NCBI GenBank assembly: GCA_019914945.1
Contig: CM034106.1
Location: 3,720,001 to 3,784,000 of the forward strand
Origin: Typha latifolia
Taxonomy: Eukaryota; Streptophyta; Magnoliopsida; Poales; Typhaceae
Direction: 5' to 3'
DNA: 64,000 nucleotides
Part shown: piece after piece, positions 46,973 through 58,232 of the stretch
Numbering within the stretch: the stretch's first letter is position 1
Layout: every line of letters begins with the position of its first letter
Program-made: the position numbers and the translations under genes
The notes under the pieces: generated by a model
What the model was told of the DNA's origin: nothing
Database searches by the model: none
The model's input: only the letters and a program-made list of their open reading frames with translations

Positions 46973-49900
46973 ACAGCACGCGCGGCGCACACAACAGGTC
47001 GGGCGGGGCCCATCACACCTAGATACTCTCTTGTGCACATATAATCATGACATCATCAAATAAAACCTGTTAACCTATCGAAAATCACATAATCCATCAT
47101 CAAATACATCATGCTATCAACCAAATAAACTTGTTAACATACGAATATCCAAGTTCATAATAATATACACTAGACCACTACATAATCTGGCAGGGCCCAC
47201 ACAGGCCACAACAAACCATCAAGATACAACTAAACAACTGATACACGAGTGCTATAAATTCTGATATATACTATACAAATCATCATTCGATACAATAAGA
47301 CACAAATATAACAAACAACGATACAACTCAATATCTGGTTAAACTATCTTCTATATCGTCTCGCATCAATAGCTCACCTCATCATCACTCTAAAATATCT
47401 TCTCAAGATATCTCAGGTCGCTATCACGTACCACAAATCTGAGGGGTTAGAAAAGAAATAAAGAGAGTCATGAGCAAAAAGCTCAGTGAATAGACCTTAC
47501 CCCGAATCAGTGATGCCAAACAGAGAGTAAATCATATACTGGATAATATGAATCAGAAAGAGTATCATGCCATGAATGAGTATATGAATGTATCATTAAT
47601 AATATATAAATGAAAAGTAGATAACATGTCATAACTGATAAAAGTATATATATAATCCTCGACCATGAGTAAACAAATCTCCGTATCATACTATCATCAT
47701 AACTCTCTCTCAAATATGACACATGATGCATGCCGACTATGACCACGTTATGATATCAAATGCAATCATATATGATGAATATTGACCACTCGATAATCAG
47801 GTAATCAAATGATAATGAAATCATATGCATTTCTCAACATCATAATCATCACCGACATCTCAGTATAATATCGACATACTAGACCACTATGCAAAGTCAA
47901 TACCTGGTACCCGGTCTCAACATCATGTCCAAAGGCTCAGAGTATACTCCGCCACCCGCAAGAGTATCTCTAATATAACCATACCCCACCATCGCTAGGG
48001 TATCAACATCCATCCAGACCGGACACCCACATAGTTGATAGAAACCTCGTGAAGATAACTCGCCACATATGCCCTAGCGAACGGCATGTGTCCGAATGTC
48101 TGTTGCGCACACAGACTAACGACCTCAGACATAAGGCCAACAGGATTGCGACTATGTCGAGCGATCAATCATCTCCAGGCACGCCCTAACCCTCGCGCCC
48201 ACTCGGGTATCCTCACGCTTTCTATCAACTATTCTATCAATCACATTTCTTGTTTTCCTTCTAAATGACAAATCATATGCATATATCCAGTACGATAACA
48301 AGTCAATGCATAACAGGAATTTAGGTGGAATAGGAATCAAGAGAAAATGATGCAATGTAGTCTCCAACTGTATCGTCAACACATGCATACTCATGCTAAT
48401 CTATTACATGCATACTCGTGCTAATCTATTACATGCATACTCATGCTACAGATCAACTCGGTAAATAATCATAATAGTAGAATCATCTTTGATCATCTCT
48501 GTATATATCACCAATGTACTCATATTCTAAATTAGTATAATCGAATGCATGATAAAATATGCTCGACTATAATCATCTCTAGATAAAATCATATAATCAT
48601 GCTGGAGGCCAAAACATGCATATACATAAATATATAATATAACATAATTTGAGAAAGGCGTCTAAGGGATAAGACCACTCACCGTCTGATCAGAAGCTAC
48701 AAACCACGCATCTCTCACGTCCGTCAGGTAACCAAGTGACACTCATCGCTAGCAAGGTCCACGGGGTCTCAAATAAGGGGGTTCGGGATCTGAAATATTT
48801 AAGTAGTATGATGTTAGCCGTTTATCTAATTATAATTAATTTAGTTAAAATATAAAGGTTTATTAGATTTAGAATCACTCTTCTTTATTTTTGATTACAT
48901 AACTAGGTCTATAATATAGATACGATTCAAATATTATAATTCTTTATTATTATAAAATGTTAGTTATAATATATGGAGAAGAGGCCTGTTTCCTTTTATA
49001 TAAGAGTATTTCTAAATATATAATTATAAAATAAAATAAAAGGCTAAATAAGTATAGAGGTGGTCTAATTTTAATTAATTTTATAATTCATACACTATCT
49101 TGATTAATTAGGGACAACGCAGTCTTTACTCAATAAAATAATAAATAAATAACTAAATAGACTTAGTATTTTATTTGTTGCAGAATAATCATAAAATTAA
49201 TAGAAATACTTAAAATATATATGATGAGGGTATTAGAATATAAATCTAATAATTATAATTTACAAATCTATCTATTAATCTAATAGATATGTAAATAAAT
49301 AAATAAATATAAGTATTACCTATATTTATACCTAATTAATCATTAATTATAAAAATTATCATTAATAAAATTTTATTGAAGGATATATAATATTATTAAA
49401 ATAGTTAATGTCTAAATAATCTATTTGCATTAATTAAGAAGAAAAATACCTAAATAAATAACATAAATAAACTAATTAATTAATAAATTAATTACATCTA
49501 CCATCAGTGCTGGGCCGAGCCCAACACTGTGAAGAAAGAAAGAGGAGGAGTTGAGGAAGAAGGAGAAAAAGAAAGAAAGAAAGAAAGAAAGGAAGAACGA
49601 AAAAAGAAGAAGAAGAAGAAGAAGAAGAAGAAGAAGAAGAGAAGAGGAAGAGAAGAAAGAGAGGAAGTGAGGGAGGAGGTTGTGGACCCGGGCCGGCGGG
49701 GAGGGCACCGGCCGCTGCTGGCCAGCCGGCGCCGGCAACTCGGCTCCGACGATCCCAACCTCGGGCAAGAGAGAGAGAGAGAGAGAGACGGAGAGAGAGA
49801 GAAGGAAAGAGAGGGGGAGTGAGAGATCTCACCGGTGGCGGCGGCGGCGGCTCCAAGGAAGGTGCCAGTATAGATAGAGAGAGTAGAGTGAGAGGGTGGC

Positions 49901-50124
49901 CGAGAGAGAGAGAGATTTAAAGAGAGAGAGAGAGAGAGAAGGCGGTGGGGGAGGAGTAGTGGCAGCGCCGGGGCCCACCGCGGCCAGCTGGCCGCAGCCG
50001 GTTGGCTGCGGTAGCAGCCACAGGCGCGTGGCGCCCCACCAAGCTACATGAGCATGGGCACGAGGCCGGTCACGTCGTGCCCATGAATGTTTTTTTTTTT
50101 TTTTTTTGGGATTGGGTTGTTACA
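46973..50124 (-). repeat. Tekay-like LTR of about 3.15 kb, probably solo
   Basis: The plus strand ends GGTTGTTACA at 50124, the complement of TGTAACAACC, and shares scattered words with the LTR at 6259-9048 (CACAGGCCACAACAA near 47200; a TCTGT-AGACTAA-GACCTC stretch near 48098). There is no internal domain or primer site on either side. Flanks are integrase on the left and RNase H on the right of the same kind of chromovirus. The left edge is approximate and no target duplication is evident. It is otherwise AT-rich (47000-49480) with a purine-rich end. Confidence 0.65.
49550..49945. repeat. (GAA)n and (GA)n tracts in the Tekay-like LTR
   Basis: A run of GAAA/GAA units (about 49555-49650) and GA dinucleotide runs (about 49769-49812 and 49903-49940) flank a GC-rich core. 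On the transcribed minus strand these are CT-rich. Poly-Glu/Lys and poly-Ser/Leu ORFs here are artefacts of the repeat. Confidence 0.9.
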
Positions 50125-50648
50125 AGAAGAATAGGCAGTGAGCTCGACGGTATCGAGTTGGCGCGATAGTGCATCCGCCGCTCTATTTTCCATTCCCTTC
50201 TTGTATTGGATTTTTTTAATCATATCCTAGCAATTTTGTGACCTATCTATGCTGTGGCGGAGTGTGTATATGCTGTCCCATAAAGTATGGAAGGCTCCTT
50301 TGATCAGTTTGGATGATGAATAGCCTACCAATCAAATAAGGCCTCCACTTTGTCACTGCATGCAAAATTGACAACATCTCTCTCTCGTAGGTCAATAATT
50401 GCTAAGATTTTTATGATAAATTCTTACTAAGAAAGGCTATGGGACGTCCTCCTTGCATTATTACAGCTCCTATGCCAACTCCCAACGCATCACATTCCAC
50501 AATGAACTCTTTGGTGAAGTCCGGTAGAGCTAGAACGGGAGCTGTTGTAATTACTATTTTCAGTTTTTCAAAAGCTGTAGTGGCTTCATCCGTCCATCTA
50601 AAAGAACACTTCTTCAAAAAGAAGTGAGAGGAGTAGTGGTCTTGCCAT
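50125..50648 (-). pseudogene. F1-type reverse transcriptase end and RNase H fragment
   Basis: The minus strand codes for TDEATTAFEKLKIVITTAPV, EFIVECDALGVGIGAVIMQ and GRPIAFLSKNL, followed by stops and the RNase H end near 50150-50200. Its right edge is an F2 LTR start at 50649. Confidence 0.83.
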
Positions 50649-50805
50649 TGATACGATTCAAACTTCACCGATGTCGTCTCGAGCATGGATACACTTTAGG
50701 GGTGTCTTTTATTCTTGTTTTGGTGTTTAATTCATAGAAAAAATAAGTTTTTTGTATGTCGCGTTCGAACGTGGGCGGAGTGCGTTCGAATACGCTTGTG
50801 AATAA
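50649..50805 (+). repeat. F2 LTR start fragment
   Basis: It begins TGATACGATTCAAACTTCACC and ends after the first GCGTTCGAACGTGGG motif. The same 157 bases begin the full LTR at 50986. Confidence 0.85.
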
Positions 50806-50985
50806 CTAGAAATGAATAACAATCCAAACACAAGTTATCAAGCAAGTATAAGTTCACAAGTACTCAAGTAAAGTTATTATGCAGTAAACATAAACTAGTA
50901 AACTCTAATAAACTCCCCTTATGCCAACACTCCCCCTACACCAGTAAACTCCTAAACTTTAAACTCGCATCTAAACTCACCACAC
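50806..50985. other. unassigned spacer between two F2 LTR starts
   Basis: About 180 bases, AT-rich, with repeated AAACTC words (AGTAAACTC, TAAACTCCC). No coding sequence. The origin is unknown. Confidence 0.5.
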
Positions 50986-51922
50986 TGATACGATTCGGAC
51001 TTCACCGACGTCATCTCGAGCATGGATTCACTTTAGGAGTGTTTTTATTTCATGTTTTAGTGTTTAATTTCCATTAAAATAAGTTTTCTGTAAGTCGCGT
51101 TCGAACGCGGGTGGAGTGAGTTCGAACGCGGTTTGTGAACGGGGTTGTGAACGTGGTGAAGAGAATGTACTGTGCGTTCGAACGCACTGTGAACGCCTGC
51201 ATCGCGTTCGAAAATACCGACAGGCGCGTTCGATCGCGCGTTCGAACGCCTGCATCGCGTTCGCAAATCCAGAAGAGCGAACTCGGTGCGTTCGAACGCG
51301 GTCGGGCGAGTTCGAACGCGGTCGACGCAAATTATGTTTTTAGGGTTAATTTGAGTTGTTGGTTAGCCTATAAAAGGATGTGGTAGGCAACCAAATTGAT
51401 TATTGATTATTGAGATTGAGTTTTGCCTTGCCTCCTTTGTCTTCTTCGCTCCCGTTCTCTCAATCCCCGGCGACGCCGCTTCTAACCTCCCTCGTCCGTC
51501 TAATCACCCTAGTCCCTTAGGGGTGGCCCTCTTCTCCCCCTTCGTCCAATCTATCCCACACTTGCCCTAATCCTTCCATCAACCACAACCCTTCCACCAT
51601 CACTTTTCACCGGTGCCACCACATTAACACCGGTCCTCCACCAACCATCATTACCTAGGATCTCGTGCCTCCATCCACGAATCCAAAACAGAGCATCCTG
51701 ATGTTCGTCCACTAAACGGACGGTATCTCGAGATCCACAACTCTGATTCCCTGAAACTTGATTTGTTGGAAAGCTCTTTTCTGGGGCTACAACATATCAA
51801 AGTTTCACGTCGATTCGACAGCGGAATATTTCGAGATCTTATTTCAAAGTTTCGTGCCAGATCTAGTCCAGATCAAGAATTGGAAGAGATCGAACCTTCA
51901 CCAAAACGGCGAGATCGTATCA
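50986..51922 (+). repeat. F2 LTR, complete (937 bp), reference copy
   Basis: It begins TGATACGATTCGGACTTC, ends GAGATCGTATCA, and is followed by a primer site. Perfect GCGTTCGAACGC palindromes start at 51097, 51174, 51238 and 51288, with half-site variants between. TATAAAA is at 51369-51375, about 70 bases after the last perfect copy. Its termini define F2 in this window. Confidence 0.92.
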
Positions 51923-51925
51923 AGC

Positions 51926-51937
51926 TGGTATCAGAGC
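51926..51937 (+). other. F2 primer-binding site
   Basis: TGGTATCAGAGC three bases after the LTR end. The leader to about 52055 includes a possible gag start (ATG at 51996, MPKTRNSEGTDDEV) before the sequence changes to the minus-strand gene that follows. Confidence 0.9.
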
Positions 51938-52059
51938 TCCATAGCCAGAGGCGTGATCGTATCACACAGACTACACTCTCCCCATTTTTGACAGAAATGC
52001 CAAAGACTAGGAACTCGGAGGGAACTGACGATGAAGTAAGGGTTATCCGATCATGAGCT

Positions 52060-52838
52060 TGACTCCACTTAAGAGTTATCCGATCCAACGGTTTTTGCGA
52101 AGTAAGGGAAGGTTCCGAGGCATCCACTCGCACCATACTCTGAGTGCACAAATTGGTAATAAATATGCCAAATGGTAACCCTTCACGAGGCGCTTCTTTC
52201 TGTGCAGCTGTTAGAATTGAATCGTAGATCACTGCAGCCAAATCAACAGAAACTCCCGACAACATCGCATGAAGGAGAAAGGCACGATCCGGACTAATAC
52301 TGGAATGTCGAGTCTTGGGGGTGACATTGTACAGACAATGCAGGTGAAGCATGTGAGGCACTAATGTCGGTTTCGTATGAGGCATCATGTTTCCCTTCCA
52401 ACATTCCCCTTTGATTAACATAGTACCAGTATATTCGTTGACATCAATAAGTGGAGCAGACGATCGATACTGGAACTCACTATCAGGAAAATGGAGTTCA
52501 GCACAAATAACATCGGAGTCCAAGTATATCGAAACCCCACGGATAGTAGAACGTATACAGCGTTCTAAAACCGTGGCATTACTGAAAAATTCCCTAACAA
52601 CTTCCACATATGCAGTCCCGCTCATCCGACACGCGGATAACCATCCTTGCTCAGTAAAGATCTATTGGATCCCCAAGGCAGAAAAATCAGAAATGACCAC
52701 GGGCCGTTCACAAATAACAGGTCGAGTGCCAAAATTATGTTTGTATCGCCATGCAGCCGTAGATATAGAAAACTTGGGAGCCGAAGTAGGTGATGAAGGC
52801 GGCCTTAGTTTCTTGGAAACTGTAGCTTTTCTAGGCAT
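52060..52838 (-). pseudogene. 'putative plant transposon protein' domain ORF with one early stop
   Basis: The start ATG at 52838 gives MPRKATVSKKLRPP, then RPVICERPVVISDFSALGIQ, a TAG at codon 59 (52662-52664), then a long open stretch with VREFFSNATVLE, RGVSIYLDSDVICAEL and LPFGIFITNLCTQSMV. This matches the domain found in many plant transposable-element ORFs, of unknown function; recognition is from memory. A single stop in an otherwise open frame suggests recent loss. The left end runs into F2 leader sequence, so the true C-terminus may be missing. It lies on the same strand as the copia element to its right but has its own TATA-like region. Confidence 0.65.
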
Positions 52839-53400
52839 TCTTTAGAAAGAAACAAGTTGCAAGATTCAATACATGCCCAAAGCAAACAAAAAGATAGCAA
52901 GAAATCCAAAATATTCTAGAAACCATGAAGGCCCTAAATGAAATCTATCTTCCACTTGAAAAACTAAGATATCATGTTCAATCACACAAGAAACATCAAG
53001 ATAGTAACTTTAATGTGATCAAAACTCGAAAATGCATGAAATCAATCAAGATCAAGACTTAATTGAATAAAAAATAGGAAAATTGATGGATGATCATACC
53101 TCGCAAAAGTGAAGAAAAACTATGAGATTTGGCCGAAAGACGCTAGATCCGGAGGAGAACTACACTCTAAAAGGGTTTATAGTGAGAAATTTTATTAAAA
53201 AGACCAAGTTCTTGAAGATTTGAGAGGGAGAAAATAAAGGGTTTCTAGGGTTTGGTAGATGGAAGATGAAAACCCTTGGGTTCAGGCGCAATATATAAAG
53301 AATCCTTGAGTGCGTTCGAACGCACTAGTTTGTGCGTTCGAACGCGCTAGTCACCGCGTTCAAACTCAAAAATTTACGTTCGAACGCCCTTTTTTTTTAA
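52839..53400 (-). promoter_or_regulatory. promoter-like leader of the plant-transposon-protein ORF with GCGTTCGAACGC motifs
   Basis: On the minus strand: motifs at 53375-53386 (variant), 53334-53345 and 53312-53323 (both perfect, 22 bp apart), then CTTTATATATTGC (about 53289-53301) as a TATA box, then a leader with AAACCCTAG near 53240-53260. A possible donor (GCGAG-GTATGA near 53100) and an acceptor CTTTCTAAAG just before the ATG at 52838 would give an intron in the leader. The arrangement is seen; the activity is inferred. Confidence 0.5.
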
Positions 53401-54291
53401 GTAAAAAGTCTAAGAAGCAATCAAAAAATCTTTTTGGAAATGCACTTCTAGAAATTCAAAATAGATTCAAGCCATAGAATATGACAATCGAATGAAATAA
53501 GTCATACACAGATCAATCAAATCATCAAAAGCATATTATAATCAATTCTAATGCATCACTCAAAATTAAATTAATCTTGGTTGATCATAACAATATGCAT
53601 ATGCAAGTTGAGCATAGATAACATGAAACATTCTTCTTAAATAAACTTTCCTATTTAAACAATGATACAACATAGTAGTCAAACCGACTTAGTGGTTAAA
53701 TTTGCACCTTTTGACTTATTCTCCATAACAGAACAAGAATTGTTCCTATAATTTTTTTATATACTTAGACCATATAGGTGCAATGATGGCTTTCACACAT
53801 GAGGAGGTAGCCATTTTCTTGTAGTACATATCAAATTAATGCGCGAGAATATATACACAAATAGCAAAAATTTTATTTAATTTGCAAGCAATGTACTGAG
53901 TCAAACTGGACTCTAAACAAGATGGCTTTCACACTAACACATTGTAGCCCTTTTAATTGATCTTTTATGAACACATTTGTGATGACTAAGCATGAGGTCA
54001 AACTGTGCAAATCAAAGTCAATAGTGAGCTATTTAAAAAAATATTTCATGATGTCATGCTCACTCAAGAATATACACACGTTATGAGTGCATTAAATTCA
54101 GTTTAATTATCATAGAAGTCGAGAGAGTGAATAAATCAGAAATAATACAATATACTACAAGATGACAAAATTAACTATAATAACTCATAATCAAGAGAAA
54201 AATCATATTTATATTTCAAGAGTAAAGAAAACCTAAAAACAAATGAAAAGAAATAATAAAAAAGAAACACGCAAACCAAAACAAAAAAAAA
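53401..54291. other. AT-rich noncoding stretch
   Basis: No gene, LTR edge or repeat is recognised. Long A/T-rich sequence lies between the copia RNase H end and the promoter-like region. It may be the 3' noncoding part of the copia element, whose 3' LTR I could not find. Confidence 0.4.
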
Positions 54292-55450
54292 TCAATCCAA
54301 AGCACAAATCCCTAAAGAAGTACGAAGATACTCAAATCTCTGTAAATCCAAAGGTTTAGTAAATAGATCACCTAACTGTTTCTCCGTCTCAACATGTTCC
54401 AGTGCTATTATTTTGTCTTCAACTAACTCACGTATAAAATGATGTCGGATATCAATATGTTTTGTACGCGAGTGTTGAACAGGATTTTTCGATATATTAA
54501 TAGCACTCATGTTGTCACAATAAAGCACCAAAGTATCTTGTTCAATGTCGTAATTTTTAACCATCTGTTTCATCCATAGTAACTGAGAACAACAACTTCC
54601 CGCTGCAATGTACTAGGCCTCCGTAGTAGATAAAGATATCGAGTTTTATATCTTACTGTGCCAAGCAACGAGATTATTTCCAATATAAAAACATTTACTT
54701 GAGGTACTTTTTCTATCATCACCTGAACATGCCCAATCAGAATCCGTGTATCCAGATATGATAGCTGCCGAGTCATAAGTAAACCAGATATCTAAGTCAA
54801 CTATGCCACTGACATATTTTATGATACGTTTCATAGCAAACAATTGTGTCTCCTTAGGTTCAGACTGAAACCTAGCACACACACCGACACTAAATGCAAT
54901 GTCTGGTTTACTAGCAGTTAAGTACAAAAGACTACCAATCATGCTCCTATACAGTGTCTGATCAACACTTTTTCTTGAAATATCCTTACCTAGTTTGGTA
55001 GTTGTACTCATAGGAGTTCTAGCATGTTTTGCATTTTCTAAACCAAATGTAGTCACAAGATCCTTAGCATATTTGGTTTGAGCGATAAATTTCCCTTTTT
55101 CCAATTGAGTAATTTGAAGTCCCAAAAAGAACTTCAACTCACTCATCATGCTCATCTCAAAATGACTATGCATGAGATCTGGAAACTCCTTAGCTAACGA
55201 TTGACTCGTTACCCCAAAGACAATGTCATCCACGTATATTTATGCCGCAACTAAACTCTTGTTCGACCGTCTAGTGAACAATGTCTTCTCCCCCTCGAGT
55301 GAACCCCGCATCCACTAAAAACGTGGTCAACTTCTCATACCAAGCTCTTGGAGCTTGTTTTAGCCCGTAGAGGGCCTTTTTCAATTTAAACACATGAGAA
55401 AGAAATTTTTGATCTTCGAACCCTTTCGGTTGTTCAACATAAACATTTTC
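54292..55450 (-). pseudogene. copia reverse transcriptase (C-terminal half) and RNase H
   Basis: From about 55450 down: [13 protein letters not shown] and [19 protein letters not shown] of reverse transcriptase, then VDDIVFGVTSQSL (the YVDD box) and LKFFLGLQITQLEKGKF at 55100-55233, SDWACSGDDRKSTS, and RNase H (CDNMSAINISKNP, HVETEKQLGDLFTKPL) to 54292. The N-terminal fingers are missing. Stops lie near 54654 and 55240. Confidence 0.87.
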
Positions 55451-56504
55451 ATTCTAATAACATTAGCAGATTCCATAACAGTAGAAGTGTCAAGATTAAA
55501 TACTCTGTAGGCTCTACTATTATTCGAATACCCTAAGAAGATGCCTTCGCTACTTCTAGTGTCAAATTTAGTCAAATATTCTCAATCACGCAAGATATAA
55601 CATTTACTACCAAAAACTCGAAAATATTTAACACTGGGTTTCTTACCTTTCCAGATTTCATATGCAGTCATTTTTGTACCTGCTCTTAGATAAACACGAT
55701 TTATCATATATACCGCTGTATTGACCGCCTCTGCCCAAAACCTTTGAGTAAACTTTTTAGCGTGAAGTATAACCCTAGCTATTTCCTGCACAACTCGGTT
55801 CTTTCTTTCCACAATCCTATTCTGTTGTGGAGTTATAGGAGCTGAAAATTCATGTTGAATACCAAGAGAATCGCAAAATATAGAAAAATTTTCATTTTCA
55901 AACTCTCTTCCATGATTAGAACGAATCCTAACTTGGGTAGTAGATTTTTTATTCTGCAATTTTAAGGATAGTGATTTAAAAAAACTTTAAAGGTTTCAGA
56001 CTTCTCACGTAGAAAGGAAACCCAGGTATATCTAGAGTAATCATCTACCATTAAGAATATATAGCATTTACCTCCAAGACTTTCTGTTTTTGTTGGACCC
56101 ATCAAGTCCATGTGAACTAATTGTAGCACACGGTCAGTGGTAGATGCATTTACCTTCTTGTGTGAGATCCGAATTTGTTCTCCAATTTGACATGAACCGC
56201 ACACTTTTTTTGACATTTCTTTCATCTTAGGTATTCCTCTTACCACTTCTTGTTTGGACAGAGTAAATAATTCTTTGTGATTCACATGTCTGAGACGTTG
56301 ATGCCAAAGATATGCAGTGTCGAAAGAGGCACTGTTAGATTTTAGTTTATGTGATGTTCTAACAACATAGCAATTATCGGATGTTATAGATCCATAACAT
56401 ATAACATTACCATCATGATCTAGAATAGTACAATCAGTTTTGTAGAATTTTACCTCATAATCTTCATCACAAAATTGACTGATGCTCAGAAAATTTGCTT
56501 TCAA
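55450..56504 (-). pseudogene. copia integrase
   Basis: The zinc-binding part has LWHQRLRHVNHKELFTL and CGSCQIGEQ. The core has HMDLMGPTKTESLGGK, a frame change near 55960, IRSNHGREFENENF (Asn-His where the family usually has Asp-His or Asp-Gly) and TPQQNRIVERKNR with its Glu. RVFGSKCYILRD and SSEGIFLGYSNNSRAYRVF follow. It is joined by deletion to reverse transcriptase near 55450. Confidence 0.85.
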
Positions 56505-58183
56505 GCCCTTAACATAAAGAACATTTTCAAATAGGAACCCCCGGAGAACTTACCTTTCCTTTACCTATTACCTTGGATGAATTACCATCTCCAAAAGTCA
56601 CAACTCTCCCTTCATATTTTTTGAGATTAGAAAATTAGGACTTGTCACCCGACATATGTCTTGAACAGCCACTATTTAAATACAACAAATCAGAATTTAA
56701 AGCTTTCAAGGCTGTATGCACAACATAACATTTCAAATCACTTCTCTTGACCCATATGGCCTTTGTTTTCATCCCATAAATGAAAGGACTTCTAGGTTTT
56801 CGTAAAAATTTGCAATGAGGTCGAATATTTCCTAGAATTCCGCAATGATAGCATGTCGAAACAAACCCTTTTCTACTCACCTTTTGTCGAGGAGTGTGAC
56901 TAAAGTTTACCTTTGGTGCCGTTGAAGATTCACCAGTTTGTAGATTCAACTTTAGTTTAGAAGCATTCATCTAGGACTGCTTTCTAAATGCGGTTGATGA
57001 CTCCAGATATTCTTCATTTTGTATACCTACACAAACGAAGACAATTTTATTATTATTTGAATTACTAGAGTATCCAATACCATACCTGTCTTTTCCAGAA
57101 ATCTGAGCTTTTAAAATCTCGTCTAATTTATTCTTCCCATTAAGAAATACCACTTCTTTCTGCAATCACTTTAGTTCAATTTCATCAGCCTTCATTTTAT
57201 TTTTCGCATTGTCAAGTTGTTCAGAAATGTCTTTGACACGTTCAAGTTCCAAGTTGTACTTCTCCTCAAATTGAATTCTTTCTGGTTCGATTACCTTGAG
57301 TCGTTGAAGTAGTCTAAGATTGCTTTTCTTGAGTTTAAACGACTCTAGGTACAGGTCATTATATGCCTTTTGAATTTCAGATTCATCTTCCTCAACTGGT
57401 AACATATCGTGATCATCTGTATTATCAGTATCAACAATAGAATCAATATTAAGTAGAGAAGAGGCAAAAGCTATACAATTTTCTTTGTCTTTTTCAAAAT
57501 CATCATCAGATTCATCTGAGTCATCCCAAGTAACTTTCATAGCTTTATCCTTTCTCTTAAGACGATTAGGGCGTTCTTGTGCTATGTGACCAAAACCAGA
57601 ACATTCAAAACATCGAATTTTATTCTCAGAATTCTTATTTTTCTGTTTGGCTTCCGAAAAAATTTATTAAACTTTTTGACGAACATGGCCAACATCTCAA
57701 CATCTAAATCACCTTCATCATCAGACTCCTCTATATTTTGTTCACTATGGATAGGGCAATCCCTTTGCATAGAACTCATCAAATTCTCATTCTCCTCCAT
57801 ACGTAGAGTTTCAAAACTAGTAGTCAACCTCTGAAGATTAGAAAGTTTTACAGCCATAGTTCCTTTGTGAGTAGTTTCTAAGATCGTCCAAGCCATAGTT
57901 CTTCTAAGTTCTTCCGAGGAAACACAACTAAAAATTGCATTTATTGCCTTGCTATTCCATCCAACTTTTTCATAATCTGTCCTATCACATGACTTGATCG
58001 GTTTTTTAGCAAGTTTATCATCCACCATGTAATTGGTGGACTCCAACCGTTCAAAACGGCAAACCATACTCGTTCATCTATAGACTTCAAATAAGCTCTC
58101 ATCCTAGCTTTCCAATATCCATAATTTGATCCATCTAGGATAGGAGGTCTAATAGATGATGGTCCATCTCTATGAAAATCCAT
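56505..58183 (-). pseudogene. copia gag and protease
   Basis: The start ATG at 58183 gives MDFHRDGPSSIRPP, then LDGSNYGYWKARMRAYLKS. A frameshift near 58020-58060 leads to KKPIKSCDRTDYEKVGWNSK and LSNLQRLTTSFETLRMEEN. The zinc knuckle reads CFECSGFGHIAQER, with Arg where the last Cys is expected. A coiled-coil-like acidic segment follows (57166-57540). The protease reads LLYLNSGCSRHMSGDKS, with Asn in place of the catalytic Asp, so it is inactive. Confidence 0.85.
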
Positions 58184-58218
58184 GCCTATCTGATCTCTCT
58201 CAAAGGGTGAGAGAACCT

Positions 58219-58230
58219 GCTCTGATACCA
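58219..58230 (-). other. primer-binding site of the copia element
   Basis: TGGTATCAGAGC on the minus strand, two bases from the LTR. Confidence 0.9.
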
Positions 58231-58232
58231 AT

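Noticed and set aside
49472..49877. Poly-Glu/Lys, poly-Ser and poly-Leu ORFs
   Set aside because: Products of (GAA)n and (GA)n tracts inside an LTR.
51097..51300. GTTCGAAC resembles the T-loop of tRNA genes
   Set aside because: No A box, acceptor stem or cloverleaf can be found around the copies; the symmetry and clustering fit a DNA motif better.
52060..52838. Assignment as an env-like ORF of the copia element
   Set aside because: It lies 1.4 kb beyond RNase H with its own TATA-like region; the domain is known from other plant elements and no membrane segment is seen.
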